Of a DNA stretch of 54,298 bases, positions 9,556 to 18,335 are shown piece by piece (positions within the stretch are counted from its first letter, which is position 1; each line of letters starts with the position of its first letter). Below the pieces are notes generated by a model that was not told the origin of the DNA, searched no databases, and saw only the letters and a list, made by a program, of their open reading frames with translations. The position numbers and the translations under genes were made by a program. The DNA comes from Synechococcus sp. PCC 7335 (GTDB lineage: Bacteria > Cyanobacteriota > Cyanobacteriia > Phormidesmidales > Phormidesmidaceae): the NCBI RefSeq assembly GCF_000155595.1, contig NZ_DS989906.1, positions 1-54,298 of the forward strand, written 5' to 3'.

Positions 9556-9762
9556 CTATCTACCGCTGACGGCTTTATTACGACTATCCAAACGCTCCAT
9601 TCGCTCGGCTTGAATATCTGCAATGGCTTTGACCTGAGTGTCTAGATGCTCCAGACGGCGAACCTGTAGAGAATTAGCAGATTCTCTAGCTGCTTGAACA
9701 GTAGGAGCAGTAGCGGCAATGGCGAACATAACTGTTAAGGCAGAGAGAAGATAGCGTTTCAT
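9556..9762 (-). CDS. Small exported protein, unknown function
   Basis: The 68-residue product starts with a textbook signal peptide: MKRY, a hydrophobic core LLSALTVMFAIAATAP, and a probable signal peptidase site VQA-AR near residue 24. The mature 44 residues are charged and helical, with an Arg/Glu-rich pattern (RRLEHLDTQVKAIADIQAERMERL) suggestive of a short coiled coil. AAGGAG lies 7 bases ahead of the start, and a strong terminator follows, so it is a single-gene transcript. I do not recognise the family. Confidence 0.7.
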   Translation of the reverse strand: MKRYLLSALTVMFAIAATAPTVQAARESANSLQVRRLEHLDTQVKAIADIQAERMERLDSRNKAVSGR

Positions 9763-9903
9763 TGTTAAAGCTCCTTACAAAATTAGTAAATGGCCAGTGA
9801 ATGGCTTGATTCATTCCAATCATGGTGCGGAACGATAAACAATACCTGACGCCCACATGAAGATTATTTCATGCACGCATTGCACATCCCGTGGGAATAC
9901 TGA

Positions 9904-10240
9904 CTGTTCGCCCAAGCAATAGGCTCGTTCAATCAAGACTTTTTTTGCTTCGCTATCCAGGTCTACCGCCTCCACGATATCGCTTTTGCGGCGGCGTTTG
10001 ACGATTCCAGTACTACATCAGCCACGACCCAGTTGCCAACTCCAATTCGCTTCGTGCATCACCTGCCATATGGTGTATATGCTAATACGAGAAAACTCAG
10101 GCTGTTGACGTAATCACCGCTGTAGCAGGCTCAAAGACCAGCTGAGTGCGCCATCTTGTTCTACTTCCGGTAGCTGACTAGCTATCTCCAAAATGTATTG
10201 ACGTTTCTCGCTGTCATAAACAGTTTGGGCACCGCCCAAC
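9904..10240 (-). pseudogene. Transposase N-terminal fragment, IS630-like HTH region
   Basis: In one minus-strand frame, interrupted by at least two stops, the sequence reads RQYILEIASQLPEVEQDG, then FSRISIYTIWQVMHEANWSW, then VKRRRKSDIVEAVDLDSEAK and LIERAYCLGEQ. This is the order found in the HTH region of IS630-type transposases, where the helices are followed by a catalytic DDE part; that part is absent here. The fragment abuts a truncated resolvase, so two elements were joined by deletion or insertion near 10240. Confidence 0.55.
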
Positions 10241-10471
10241 GATGCTCAACAGATCGCTCAGCGAGCGACCCAGCCGATCAAGCTTCCAGATAACAAGCAC
10301 ATCCTTCTTGTAAATGCGGTCAAGCGCTTTATCCAGTCCAGGGCGTTCAGCCTTCGCTCCGCTTACACCGTGATCGCTAAAAATCTTCTTGCAGCCTGCC
10401 GCTTCCAAAGCATCTGTTTGAAGATCCAAACTTTGGTCAGCCGTCGAAACTCGGGCGTATCCAATTCTCAC
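10241..10471 (-). pseudogene. Serine resolvase/invertase, truncated
   Basis: The N-terminal catalytic half of a serine recombinase is recognisable: [17 protein letters not shown] contains the nucleophilic Ser, followed by [16 protein letters not shown] and [15 protein letters not shown] with the conserved Arg residues. The frame leaves the family after LSDLLSIV, about 80 residues in, where transposase debris begins; the dimerisation helix and DNA-binding HTH are missing. GTG at 10471 gives the usual family start (VRIGYARVS); the frame is open further upstream to 10522 but that extension has no family resemblance. Confidence 0.8.
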
Positions 10472-10654
10472 AGTTCCAAAACTCGCAAAGCGCCTCCTTT
10501 TTTGGTACTTTGATTGTGACACAGTTTTTGAAACACAAATATAGTCCCAAAAGCCGCTTTTTTGCCGTTTTTCTAGATGGTGTCAAAAACGGTCGTTTTT
10601 GAGGCAGTTGCATGTATAGAAAGTGCTTTTCCATACGTTTTATTGTGTTAGTGA

Positions 10655-12442
10655 CTACAGCTTACTTTTCAATACGTCAAGTATCTCGTTGACCTTTGAA
10701 ACATTTACAAAGAATCTTGCTGGATAAGCATTCGTATAGTTTTTTTCAATGTATTTCTCGGCTTCTTCAACGAGCAGATCAAGCTTCTCTGATAACAGAG
10801 CTTCATTAGGCAGAACTAACTCTGTAGCGTTCTTTATGCTACTTACTTGATTCAAAAGAAGAGCTGTCATTACTCTATTAGAATGCGTAATGATAAGACG
10901 GCGTTTTCTATGGGTGCTCTTGTCTGTTGCGCTCAGCTTAGCACTTATAAGTCGCTCAATTATGCGAGTGTGAACAACAGAATTAATTACCTTAATACCT
11001 GAAATTGTTGGATTGAATACACTTTTATAAAGAGAGCCATCTAGGTTCTCAAAAAACTTTCCTCTTTTATCCTTCAATGCAGCAACAATAGAGGCCGACA
11101 TAGTTAGACAGGCCACTCCATTGAGTGCTTCATCTAAATCGATAATATTGGCATCAATATGAATATTTTTATCAGCTGTTCTTAGTAGTTGATATTGATA
11201 ATTTTCGACAGCAAGTTCCTTCGAGATTCTTAATTGCTCTGGATGTTGCGAAGCAAAGTCTCTGCCTAGAACTCTATTTTGGTGATTATTGGCTTTAGTG
11301 ATAGCCGTAGCAACTTCTGCATTATCAACATCAGCAACCTTTATAAATCGCGCAGGAATCTTAATCTGAGCGAGAGTATTATTGCCCTCAGAAATGTTTT
11401 TGAATATATGTCCAATAGTGCTAACGGTTTGAGCACCATTAATGACGCTTGCATTTGAAAATTTGAAGGTTCCTTTTGTAGTATCTCTATTGGCGTTACG
11501 GCGATGTGGCAATATATTCGAGACTAGTAATGTGATTCCATTGTTGTAATACCAAAACATCTCTGGGTTGTTAACAGCAGTCTTTCTAATTGACTCGTTG
11601 ACATCTGTACTGCCTAGCAGATTTCTTATGTTTTTCGCAAACAAGCGAGTTCCATGAGCTTCCCACCACTCTAGGATCTGATCACCGCTGATCTGTCCAT
11701 AAAACGCTAAGTGTGGCTCGGTCTTCTTTCCATAATTCTCTATCTCGACATCGTCAAGATCAATATTTACGTGTGTTCCAGTTTGCAGCCATTCTGTCAA
11801 GTCTTCGGCAGAGACAAGATGCACTTGAAATGGAAGCTCATCCTGCGAAATGTCCTCAGCAGCAAGAGCAGCTGAATTCAGTTCATCTTGCCACCTTTGC
11901 ATATCGCCTAGAATTTCCTCGGCAGCACCGCGCTTGCCTGTATGAGCCATTACAAATAGAAACTTGTAATCTTGAGATTCAAGACCAACTTCTATATCAC
12001 TAGCCATTTGCTGCAAGATCTGGTCAAATCTCGCGTATTCTTCTAGCTGGAGTTTTTCACATGCATCTTTGAATGCAAGAAAATCATCTTTTGTCCAAGT
12101 ACTATTACCTCTTTGGTTAAATTTTGACTGGACTACTACAACTCTTTTCTCACTGTGGTTAACGCACAAAGCATCAATACCACCATCATTGGAACTATCA
12201 CATACGCTGTGGCCAGCCGTAGCATCATCCACCACAGCTAAGTTATATATTGAAAAGGCAGCTATGGCTCTACTGGCCATTTTGATATCATAATCGCTCT
12301 GATCAGATTTACATTCACGTTTATGGATGAAAGATTCAAACCTTTCTCTAAACTTTTTGCCAAGGCGTTTAGCAACAATATGGGATGTAGCCGCAGCCGG
12401 AGCTGCATTATCTTCGATTTTTATATCTTTTACGAAAGCCAT
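10655..12442 (-). CDS. AIPR-family (abortive infection) protein with nuclease-like N-terminus
   Basis: The central and C-terminal part of this 595-residue protein matches the AIPR family: NIRNLLGSTDVNESIRKTA, FWYYNNGITLLVSNI, FSNASVINGAQTVSTIGHIF, and EVATAITKANNHQNRV. The N-terminal 230 residues contain GGIDALCV (D90) followed by VVVVQSKF (Q105-x-K107), the Mrr-like D...QxK form of the PD-(D/E)xK nuclease core. AIPR proteins are linked to phage defence and are often found with restriction systems. Here it stands alone between a resolvase remnant and an IS5-family element; no methylase partner is visible. Base composition is more A+T-rich than its neighbours, which suggests recent arrival. 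Confidence 0.82.
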   Translation of the reverse strand: MAFVKDIKIEDNAAPAAATSHIVAKRLGKKFRERFESFIHKRECKSDQSDYDIKMASRAIAAFSIYNLAVVDDATAGHSVCDSSNDGGIDALCVNHSEKRVVVVQSKFNQRGNSTWTKDDFLAFKDACEKLQLEEYARFDQILQQMASDIEVGLESQDYKFLFVMAHTGKRGAAEEILGDMQRWQDELNSAALAAEDISQDELPFQVHLVSAEDLTEWLQTGTHVNIDLDDVEIENYGKKTEPHLAFYGQISGDQILEWWEAHGTRLFAKNIRNLLGSTDVNESIRKTAVNNPEMFWYYNNGITLLVSNILPHRRNANRDTTKGTFKFSNASVINGAQTVSTIGHIFKNISEGNNTLAQIKIPARFIKVADVDNAEVATAITKANNHQNRVLGRDFASQHPEQLRISKELAVENYQYQLLRTADKNIHIDANIIDLDEALNGVACLTMSASIVAALKDKRGKFFENLDGSLYKSVFNPTISGIKVINSVVHTRIIERLISAKLSATDKSTHRKRRLIITHSNRVMTALLLNQVSSIKNATELVLPNEALLSEKLDLLVEEAEKYIEKNYTNAYPARFFVNVSKVNEILDVLKSKL

Positions 12443-12630
12443 AATGGATATTGGTTAGAGACCCCTTTATCTGATGTGTACATAAGCTCAGTTTTCTTGA
12501 TTGCTATCAATATGAACAGCTAATCGTCATCACAGGATTCATACACTCAAACGTCTTACAATATCTTAGTATTTTCAAGAAAGCTATTATGAGACACCAT
12601 TTGAGACGTGATTTTCACAGGGTTCCGTAA

Positions 12631-13575
12631 CCTATAGAGCCCATTTGAGATCTTTTACTAGATGCGCGAAAATTCAGAGAGCCGTCTATCGTAGCTATCA
12701 TGGCATACTCAAGCAGTCTGACCGATGCCGAATGGGAAATCCTTGAACCGCTGTTGCCAGAAGTGCTACCACCGAAGAAGCGAACCAAGCCTCTGCGTTG
12801 GAGTTATCGAGAGCTGATAGAGGGGATGCTCTATCAGCTTAAGAACGGCTGTAACTGGGAGGACTTGCCGAAGGATCTACCGCCATATTCAACTGTGTTC
12901 TGGCACTACAACCAGTGGCGCAAAGCCGGTTCGTTTGAGCAGCTGATGACGTTACTTCATGGACAAGTGCGAGAACAAGTCAAAAAAAAGCGGTCTGGAC
13001 AACATTGATGATGGCAGACTCACAAGCGGTGAAGAACACCTGCAATGCCGGCGTAGCCTCGAAAGGTTTTTGTTTCTACAAAGCCACGAACGGCATAAAA
13101 CGGCATCTTGTGGTCGATACACTCGGATTTCCTTTCTTTACCCTTTGTACGCCCGCGAACCTGTCGGATGATATTGGCTTGCTGATGTTGCTCATACTCA
13201 ATATCGAGTACTTCAAGTCAAAACCCGTCAACATTCCGAAGATTACCTTCTTGTTGGACAACGGCTACCACTTAGACAAGTTGACGAGCACACTAAAGGC
13301 TGTCTATCCGGGCATTATGCGCAAGATTAGGTTTGAGCTGTCGCCGAAGCCGTCGAAAGCAGAGAAGACAGCGCAGAGAAAAACAGGTTTTGTTCCCGTT
13401 GCCGTCAGGTGGGTGATTGAGCGTTCCAACGCTTGGATGGAACGCTGCAAGCGTCTGACAAAGAACTTTGAGAGAACGCTGGACAACGCTAAAGCGCAGA
13501 TGGACTTTTGCTTTGTCAGGCTTATGCTCAAACGGCTTGCTGCCAATTCTTGAGATCTCAAATAGGTTCTATAGG
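12631..13575 (+). mobile_element. IS5-family insertion sequence
   Basis: Inverted ends flank the two-frame transposase. The left end is at 12631-12654 and the right end, read inverted, at 13575-13552. They share 21 of 24 positions, beginning CCTATAGA and ending TTTGAGATCT. The length is about 945 bp. No clear target duplication was found, and one or two terminal bases are uncertain. Confidence 0.8.
12700..13553 (+). CDS. IS5-family transposase made by frameshift
   Basis: Two overlapping frames encode one transposase. The first (12700-13008, 102 residues) has the N-terminal domain LTDAEWEILEPLLP...GMLYQLKNGCNWEDLP and NQWRKAGSFEQL. The second (open through 13005-13553) has the DDE part: DSQAVKNT, then CTPANLSDD, then VIERSNAWMERCKRL with the final Glu. 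They meet at eight A residues, 12982-12989, in GTCAAAAAAAAGCGG. Slippage on such a run is the known mode of expression in the IS427 subgroup of IS5. Both halves look intact, so the element may still move. Confidence 0.88.
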
Positions 13576-13663
13576 TTTTGAGCCGTACATGATTCTCAGG
13601 CGACACTAAGCGCACAATCTTTCTCGTTTTGCCACTGATTCCTTGAAACCATGCTGACAAAGT

Positions 13664-15265
13664 CTACGTAATAGACATTCTCTCTGTGATAGAAACATCC
13701 ATGTCATTCTCAAACTCGTTATCTTCAGTAGTTCCAATGATGTCAAGTTGAACAAATAAGTCAAAAGGCTGCTCCAGCGATCTATAAATTTTCCCTTTCA
13801 AGGAAAGATTGAAAACATTGTTTTCCTCATCATCCGAATCACTGTCTTCCTCCTCTTCAAGAATAGAAACTATCTCTTCAGTTAGCAGCTGGCCTATCGA
13901 CTTCTCATTTGACTTTTCACTGACCGCTGCTTCTATAGTTTGGAGGCTATAATCATCAAAGTTTTCCTCAGTGCTCACTTCATTATAGATATCGATTAAC
14001 TTATAATATAGTTCCGGAGAATTTTGTTTCATAACCTCTTTAAGAGTAAATTCCTGAAAGTAAAGATCTTCAGAAACCTGCTGAAGTAGGGATGGAAGGA
14101 AATAATCTTCGACCAAATCTTCTGCAAGTGGCTCTCTAAAAGACTTAGCAAGTCTGTTTGTTAAGTCACTATCTTCGTTAAATGGTGAACGATCTCTCAA
14201 AGAGTACTGAGAACTGCCGCTGTCAACAACACGCATGCTTCCATCTACAGATATCAAAGCCGCTGGATATCCGTTGTAGTCAGTTATCTCCGTTAAAGTC
14301 GCAACAACATTAGACTCAGTCACATTCATTTCAGGAGTCAATATCAGATTACTAAAATCCCAAGATTGGCCTACTTTCAGCGGCTGCTTCGGATATTCAT
14401 AAAAAATACTTCTGTAAGCCCAAACTCCTTCCAATTGTTTTTTCTGCTCATTCGATGGTCTTTGGTCTGAAAGAGTGCTATACCATTGTTCATTCCTTCT
14501 CTCATTCAAAATACTAGAATTTTCAAGAATGCCTCTCTCGGAGAGCGAATCAGTATAGTCATATGTCTTATTGTCTTCAGCTGATATAAATTCAAAATCT
14601 CCCGTAGATGAAATTTTATCTTTTCCTATTCTCTCTACTATTTGTACTGGAATTCCATCAGCAACTTCGACAAATTTGTAGTCTACTTCTTTATTTCGTT
14701 CCTCTTTAAACTCTAAGGCTACGACTGGGCTGTCTAAAGTAGACTCGTAAAGATTTCCCTTCGATGTCTTGAATGTGAATGTAGACGAATGAACTCTTTT
14801 GACATTCGTTCCTTCGGAAATCTTCTTGCCCCCTAACCGGTAAGAAGACAGGGATTCATCAGTTTCTAATAGATACCTTATTGTCCTGTTTGGATCAGCC
14901 AGCAGGTTTATTGTTCGATTTATATCTTTGAATCCTTCCGCTTTAATAACAACATCTATATCATCTCTTTCGGGGATTTCAACTCTCACATATCCATCTG
15001 AGTCAGTGAATCTCGGAGCAGGTGCCCCGTCGAAGATAAACTGAACTTCAGCTCGTTCTACAGGATCATTTGCGCTTTCTGAATAGATGAGGAACTTTAC
15101 CTCTACAGTATTAGAGTTTACAGTCTCTATCGTTTCTTTGCTAGTACCAGTTACTGTAGACAGAATTCCTTCACGATTTGAAACGCCAAGAGTAAGCATT
15201 ACAGCGGATAGAAAGATAGCTAAAAACTGTGCCCATCCTGGCATCTTGCCCCACATTTGATTCAT
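13664..15265 (-). CDS. Membrane-anchored protein with N-terminal Ig-like domain, unknown function
   Basis: The 533 residues start with one membrane helix (about 10-27: GWAQFLAIFLSAVMLTLGV). Residues 45-135 form a carboxypeptidase-regulatory-like beta-sandwich: VEVKFLIYSESANDPVERAE, then FTDSDGYVRVEIPE, then VVIKAEGF. The rest is mainly predicted beta with KVGQSWDFSNL, and an acidic Glu/Asp-rich run near residue 470 (EEEEDSDSDDEEN). It is probably anchored in the cytoplasmic membrane and faces outward. I do not recognise the C-terminal domain. The stop codon lies about 90 bp beyond the IS5-family element, but the gene appears complete. Confidence 0.6.
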   Translation of the reverse strand: MNQMWGKMPGWAQFLAIFLSAVMLTLGVSNREGILSTVTGTSKETIETVNSNTVEVKFLIYSESANDPVERAEVQFIFDGAPAPRFTDSDGYVRVEIPERDDIDVVIKAEGFKDINRTINLLADPNRTIRYLLETDESLSSYRLGGKKISEGTNVKRVHSSTFTFKTSKGNLYESTLDSPVVALEFKEERNKEVDYKFVEVADGIPVQIVERIGKDKISSTGDFEFISAEDNKTYDYTDSLSERGILENSSILNERRNEQWYSTLSDQRPSNEQKKQLEGVWAYRSIFYEYPKQPLKVGQSWDFSNLILTPEMNVTESNVVATLTEITDYNGYPAALISVDGSMRVVDSGSSQYSLRDRSPFNEDSDLTNRLAKSFREPLAEDLVEDYFLPSLLQQVSEDLYFQEFTLKEVMKQNSPELYYKLIDIYNEVSTEENFDDYSLQTIEAAVSEKSNEKSIGQLLTEEIVSILEEEEDSDSDDEENNVFNLSLKGKIYRSLEQPFDLFVQLDIIGTTEDNEFENDMDVSITERMSIT

Positions 15266-15742
15266 ATCCCAATTTTAGAAGTACACAATATTGTACATTC
15301 TCAGAAAATTGGGTTGCTTTCTATGAAGTTCAAGATGAGTTCATCCAATCGTTTTACTTTTACTTTAGACCTGTTAAGAAACAGGGGGGTGTACGTAGCT
15401 TTAGAGCAGGAAAACCACGCTAAGAATGAAAGCCTTTCGTAGCAATATCTTCTATATTCAGTTGAGCTCGTAGCGTTGTACAAGTTGCACAGTACACCAA
15501 TTGCCCCCTAGCCGAGATAAGTGTAATTCTCCACACATTGGACTAAAAGCATTGGTATGAAGGGGATTCAGCTCTAGTCTCCTGGGTAGTACAGCGCTTT
15601 GATCCGCTGAATCCACAGTCTACGGCTTCAGAGAATACCTAATACTCTGCAGCCGTAGGTGATCACATCACCACGCGAAGCGACAATGAAGGCAAAGGAC
15701 AACGAATCCTTTATCCTCTGCACCACAGAAGCGCCTAATAGC
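15266..15742. other. Intergenic, 477 bp, with one long hairpin
   Basis: No gene is supported. The notable structure is an imperfect 14-bp inverted repeat, CTACGGCTTCAGAG at 15620-15633 against CTCTGCAGCCGTAG at 15645-15658, with one mismatch. It sits about 85 bp beyond the stop codon of the minus-strand gene that follows. No T run is attached, so it is not a standard terminator. Confidence 0.5.
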
Positions 15743-16510
15743 CTACATTTTCAGTTCATCTTGTGCCTGCGGTTCACTGACCGCTGCCGTCTCTTCGTAA
15801 GGCAGCCAGCTCCTAAAGCCGCTCCCAACCTTCGGCCCACGTGGATGAAACTCCCCCTGCCACTGCCACGCTTCGCCCTGCCGGTGCAAGATTAGATCAA
15901 CCCAGTGACCCGCCGTCCACTCAGATAGCGGCTCACTCTCCACCACGAGCAGCCTGGCCACGCGATCGCCTTTCTTTCTGAACCCATAACCGACAAGGAC
16001 AGAGAAGCGGTCAGCTTCTACGTCCTGTAGCGTCCCACAGACAAACATCTGATCGACCGGCGGCGAGTCTTCATGAGGTTGCCAGTCATCGGCGTTGATG
16101 AACGAAGCGAGGGTAATGCCGTCTTTATAAAATGCAGGATAGAAGGAAAACTTGCCGCAGCGTTCTCCATCCGATAATCCCAGCAGCCGAAAGGCCAATC
16201 TTGATTTGCCCACCGAACCGACACGAAACGCGGCTCCGTCCGCTGTCACTATCTCGATACCACCTTCTACCGGCGAGAGACATCCTTCTATCCGTCCGAG
16301 GGCCTGCACCATTCGCCGCTGGGAAGGCGGGGGAAGCTTACGTTTTTTTCGCTTCTTCTGCTTTTTCTGCTTTTTCTGCTCACTCACAGGAACGGCTTCG
16401 AGGGCACCCTCTGCGTCAGGAACCACTGCACTCTCTTGAGCCGCTTCTACTGGTTCAGCGTGGAGATCGCCTACTGTGGCTGTGCTCTGCTCTGAATGCT
16501 TGGATGGCAT
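15743..16510 (-). CDS. Conserved-looking protein with lysine-rich linker, unknown function
   Basis: The 255-residue protein has three parts: an acidic, disordered N-terminus (1-44), a strongly basic linker KKQKKQKKRKKRK (about 46-58), and a globular region (65-240) with predicted beta strands, among them GRIEGCLSPVEGGIEIVTADG, FSFYPAFYKDG and FSVLVGYGFRKKGDRVARLLVV. The basic run could bind nucleic acid or an acidic surface. I do not recognise a family. It is transcribed away from the DUF91 nuclease gene, with 250 bp between their starts. Consistent composition and a long open frame support a real gene. Confidence 0.6.
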   Translation of the reverse strand: MPSKHSEQSTATVGDLHAEPVEAAQESAVVPDAEGALEAVPVSEQKKQKKQKKRKKRKLPPPSQRRMVQALGRIEGCLSPVEGGIEIVTADGAAFRVGSVGKSRLAFRLLGLSDGERCGKFSFYPAFYKDGITLASFINADDWQPHEDSPPVDQMFVCGTLQDVEADRFSVLVGYGFRKKGDRVARLLVVESEPLSEWTAGHWVDLILHRQGEAWQWQGEFHPRGPKVGSGFRSWLPYEETAAVSEPQAQDELKM

Positions 16511-16760
16511 TACTATTACTCTATATCCTCATTCGGCTAGGCCGCACTGAGAGCGCTACAGGTGAAAGCAAAGGCTCATGCACTCACCTTAGTCATACTG
16601 GCTCAGCCGTTTACCAGCATCCAGGCTAGCGCATAACGTAATCCGTCCATCTCTATCAACAGCAGCGGACTTGCAATACAACACGAAAGGGCTCAGTAAG
16701 CCAAGGCAGTTCACTGCGGATAGTGGGTTCTATAGCTAAGCGGGTGTAGAAAGGTTGGTT

Positions 16761-17816
16761 ATGACTGAGCCAATGGAAAATGTAGGCTTGCGGAAAACTG
16801 ATCAGGGCTGGGAGTTTACCAGCGAGCATGCCCTAGAAGATTTTGTTTGGCATCATCTGTATGACCTGCTGCAAGTGAGCCCATTTCAACGGCAGCTTTC
16901 GGTCATGGGTGAGATATGCGATATCTTGGCGCTCACCGAAGACCGGCAGCTAGTCATCATCGAGCTAAAGAATGCAGGGTATCGTCATGTCATACAGCAG
17001 CTCACTCGTTACTACAGCAACTTGCTGTCAGAACGACCATTCTCAGATGCTATCGATTACGAAAAGCCTGTTCGTCTGATTGCGATCGCCCCTAGCTTTC
17101 ATCGACACAACTACATCGACCGGCAGTACAGCCGACTATCTTTCGAGTTCATCGAGGCGAAGGTCAAAAGGTCTGAGCAGTTTTATCTAGAGCTGATTTC
17201 TGACGACACCGATAGCCCGATAGCTAAAGCCGTCTTGCCCTACCAGGAGCCGGAGATAGACAACCAGTATGAAGACTTACCTGCACCGCCAGATTTGCTG
17301 CTCGAATGGCTAGGAGGTTGCTCAGCAACTGAGCAGCAGGCTTTCTTAAGAACAAGGGCACAAATTCTCAGGTTTGACCCAAGGATTCGAGAAATTGTCG
17401 GTACCAAAAGTATTCAATACGGCACCGGCAAAGCGAAGCTATGCGCGGAGGTCTACTTTAGTAAACTTCTTCAGCGTCCAATCCTTTTTCTTTGGCTAAC
17501 GCTGCCGACCTCCTGGAAGGCGTCTGGGAAAGCAGCGCGAGCTGGCCGACTAAGACTTTGGCTGCAGAATGGCGAACTGACTCACGTAGGTCACGTCGTT
17601 AAAGGTCTTGGCAAAATGCGCCTGGAGGAGGAATGGAACGCAATACCAAAGGAGCAATGGCCGCGACGGGCGCTTGTCTATAACATGAGTCATCGTTCAC
17701 ATACTCCCGTTGCCGTAACAGGGTATGTGCGTCTCGCTTTAGGCATTGAGAGCAGTGCCGATTATCTAGAATTCTGCGTGTCTACTGCCCTGCAAAAGTG
17801 GCTTGAAAAGCTGTAA
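16761..17816 (+). CDS. DUF91/NucS-like PD-(D/E)xK nuclease-family protein
   Basis: The 351-residue protein has a clear nuclease core in its first 100 residues: E26 in HALEDFVW, GEICDILAL with D54, VIIELKNA with E68-x-K70, and the helix with QQLTRYY. This E...D...ExK...QQ series matches the DUF91 family, which includes the mismatch endonuclease NucS. The C-terminal half (from about 195) is not recognised. ATG 16761 is chosen because GAAAGG lies 6 bases ahead; an in-frame TTG at 16755 is less likely. The TAA stop ends exactly where the terminal repeat of the Tn3-family element begins, so the end of the gene may have been set by that insertion. Confidence 0.78.
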   Translation: MTEPMENVGLRKTDQGWEFTSEHALEDFVWHHLYDLLQVSPFQRQLSVMGEICDILALTEDRQLVIIELKNAGYRHVIQQLTRYYSNLLSERPFSDAIDYEKPVRLIAIAPSFHRHNYIDRQYSRLSFEFIEAKVKRSEQFYLELISDDTDSPIAKAVLPYQEPEIDNQYEDLPAPPDLLLEWLGGCSATEQQAFLRTRAQILRFDPRIREIVGTKSIQYGTGKAKLCAEVYFSKLLQRPILFLWLTLPTSWKASGKAARAGRLRLWLQNGELTHVGHVVKGLGKMRLEEEWNAIPKEQWPRRALVYNMSHRSHTPVAVTGYVRLALGIESSADYLEFCVSTALQKWLEKL

Positions 17817-17831
17817 GGCCCTAAAGTAGCG
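17816..17831 (+). repeat. Outer part of left Tn3 terminal repeat / intron 5' exon
   Basis: AGGCCCTAAAGTAGCG occurs here and, inverted, at 26011-26026. Its last eight bases, AAGTAGCG, are the intron's IBS1, pairing fully with CGCTACTT inside the intron. The bases GCCCT at 17818-17822 may act as IBS2. Confidence 0.75.
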
Positions 17832-18146
17832 GTGCGATGTAGATAAGCCGAGTGTGCAAGGAGGCAACAGCCGAATTAAGAGTGGAGATAATCTCTCAGC
17901 AGCACCTGTCCTGCTGTCCCCACGTAACAGAGTTATCGACTCCGGTTACGCTGACGTTAGTAATGATGTCAGTGGAATGCAGACCACGCAAGTATCCTGA
18001 CCTGGCAGCCTAAAGCTGGGAAAGGGCAAGGGGAAGTCCGAAAGGGTTAACACCCGTGAACCGTCGAAGAAGCTTCGTCATTGGCGGAATCAGTGAAATC
18101 AGGCTGACACACTGCGACCAAAAGGTGAGTGGGTGGCTTAGCGGCT

Positions 18147-18154
18147 CGCTACTT
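18147..18154 (+). other. EBS1 of the left group II intron
   Basis: CGCTACTT is the exact reverse complement of the last 8 bases before the intron (17824-17831). This fixes the 5' splice site and shows the target specificity. The right-hand copy has the same element at 25688-25695 on the minus strand. Confidence 0.75.
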
Positions 18155-18335
18155 CGTTAAGCGATAGGTCACAATCCCACCGGAGCATAGACGGAACCCG
18201 ACCCGGACGTATCTCACACACTCGGAACTGCATAAGCCCGATGGATTCTCTGAACTATCAGAGTAGGCAAACCGTAAGGGATGCACAACCATCCAGCGGG
18301 TAAAGGATGCCAGAGAAAGCGAAGGCTCTTGTGTA

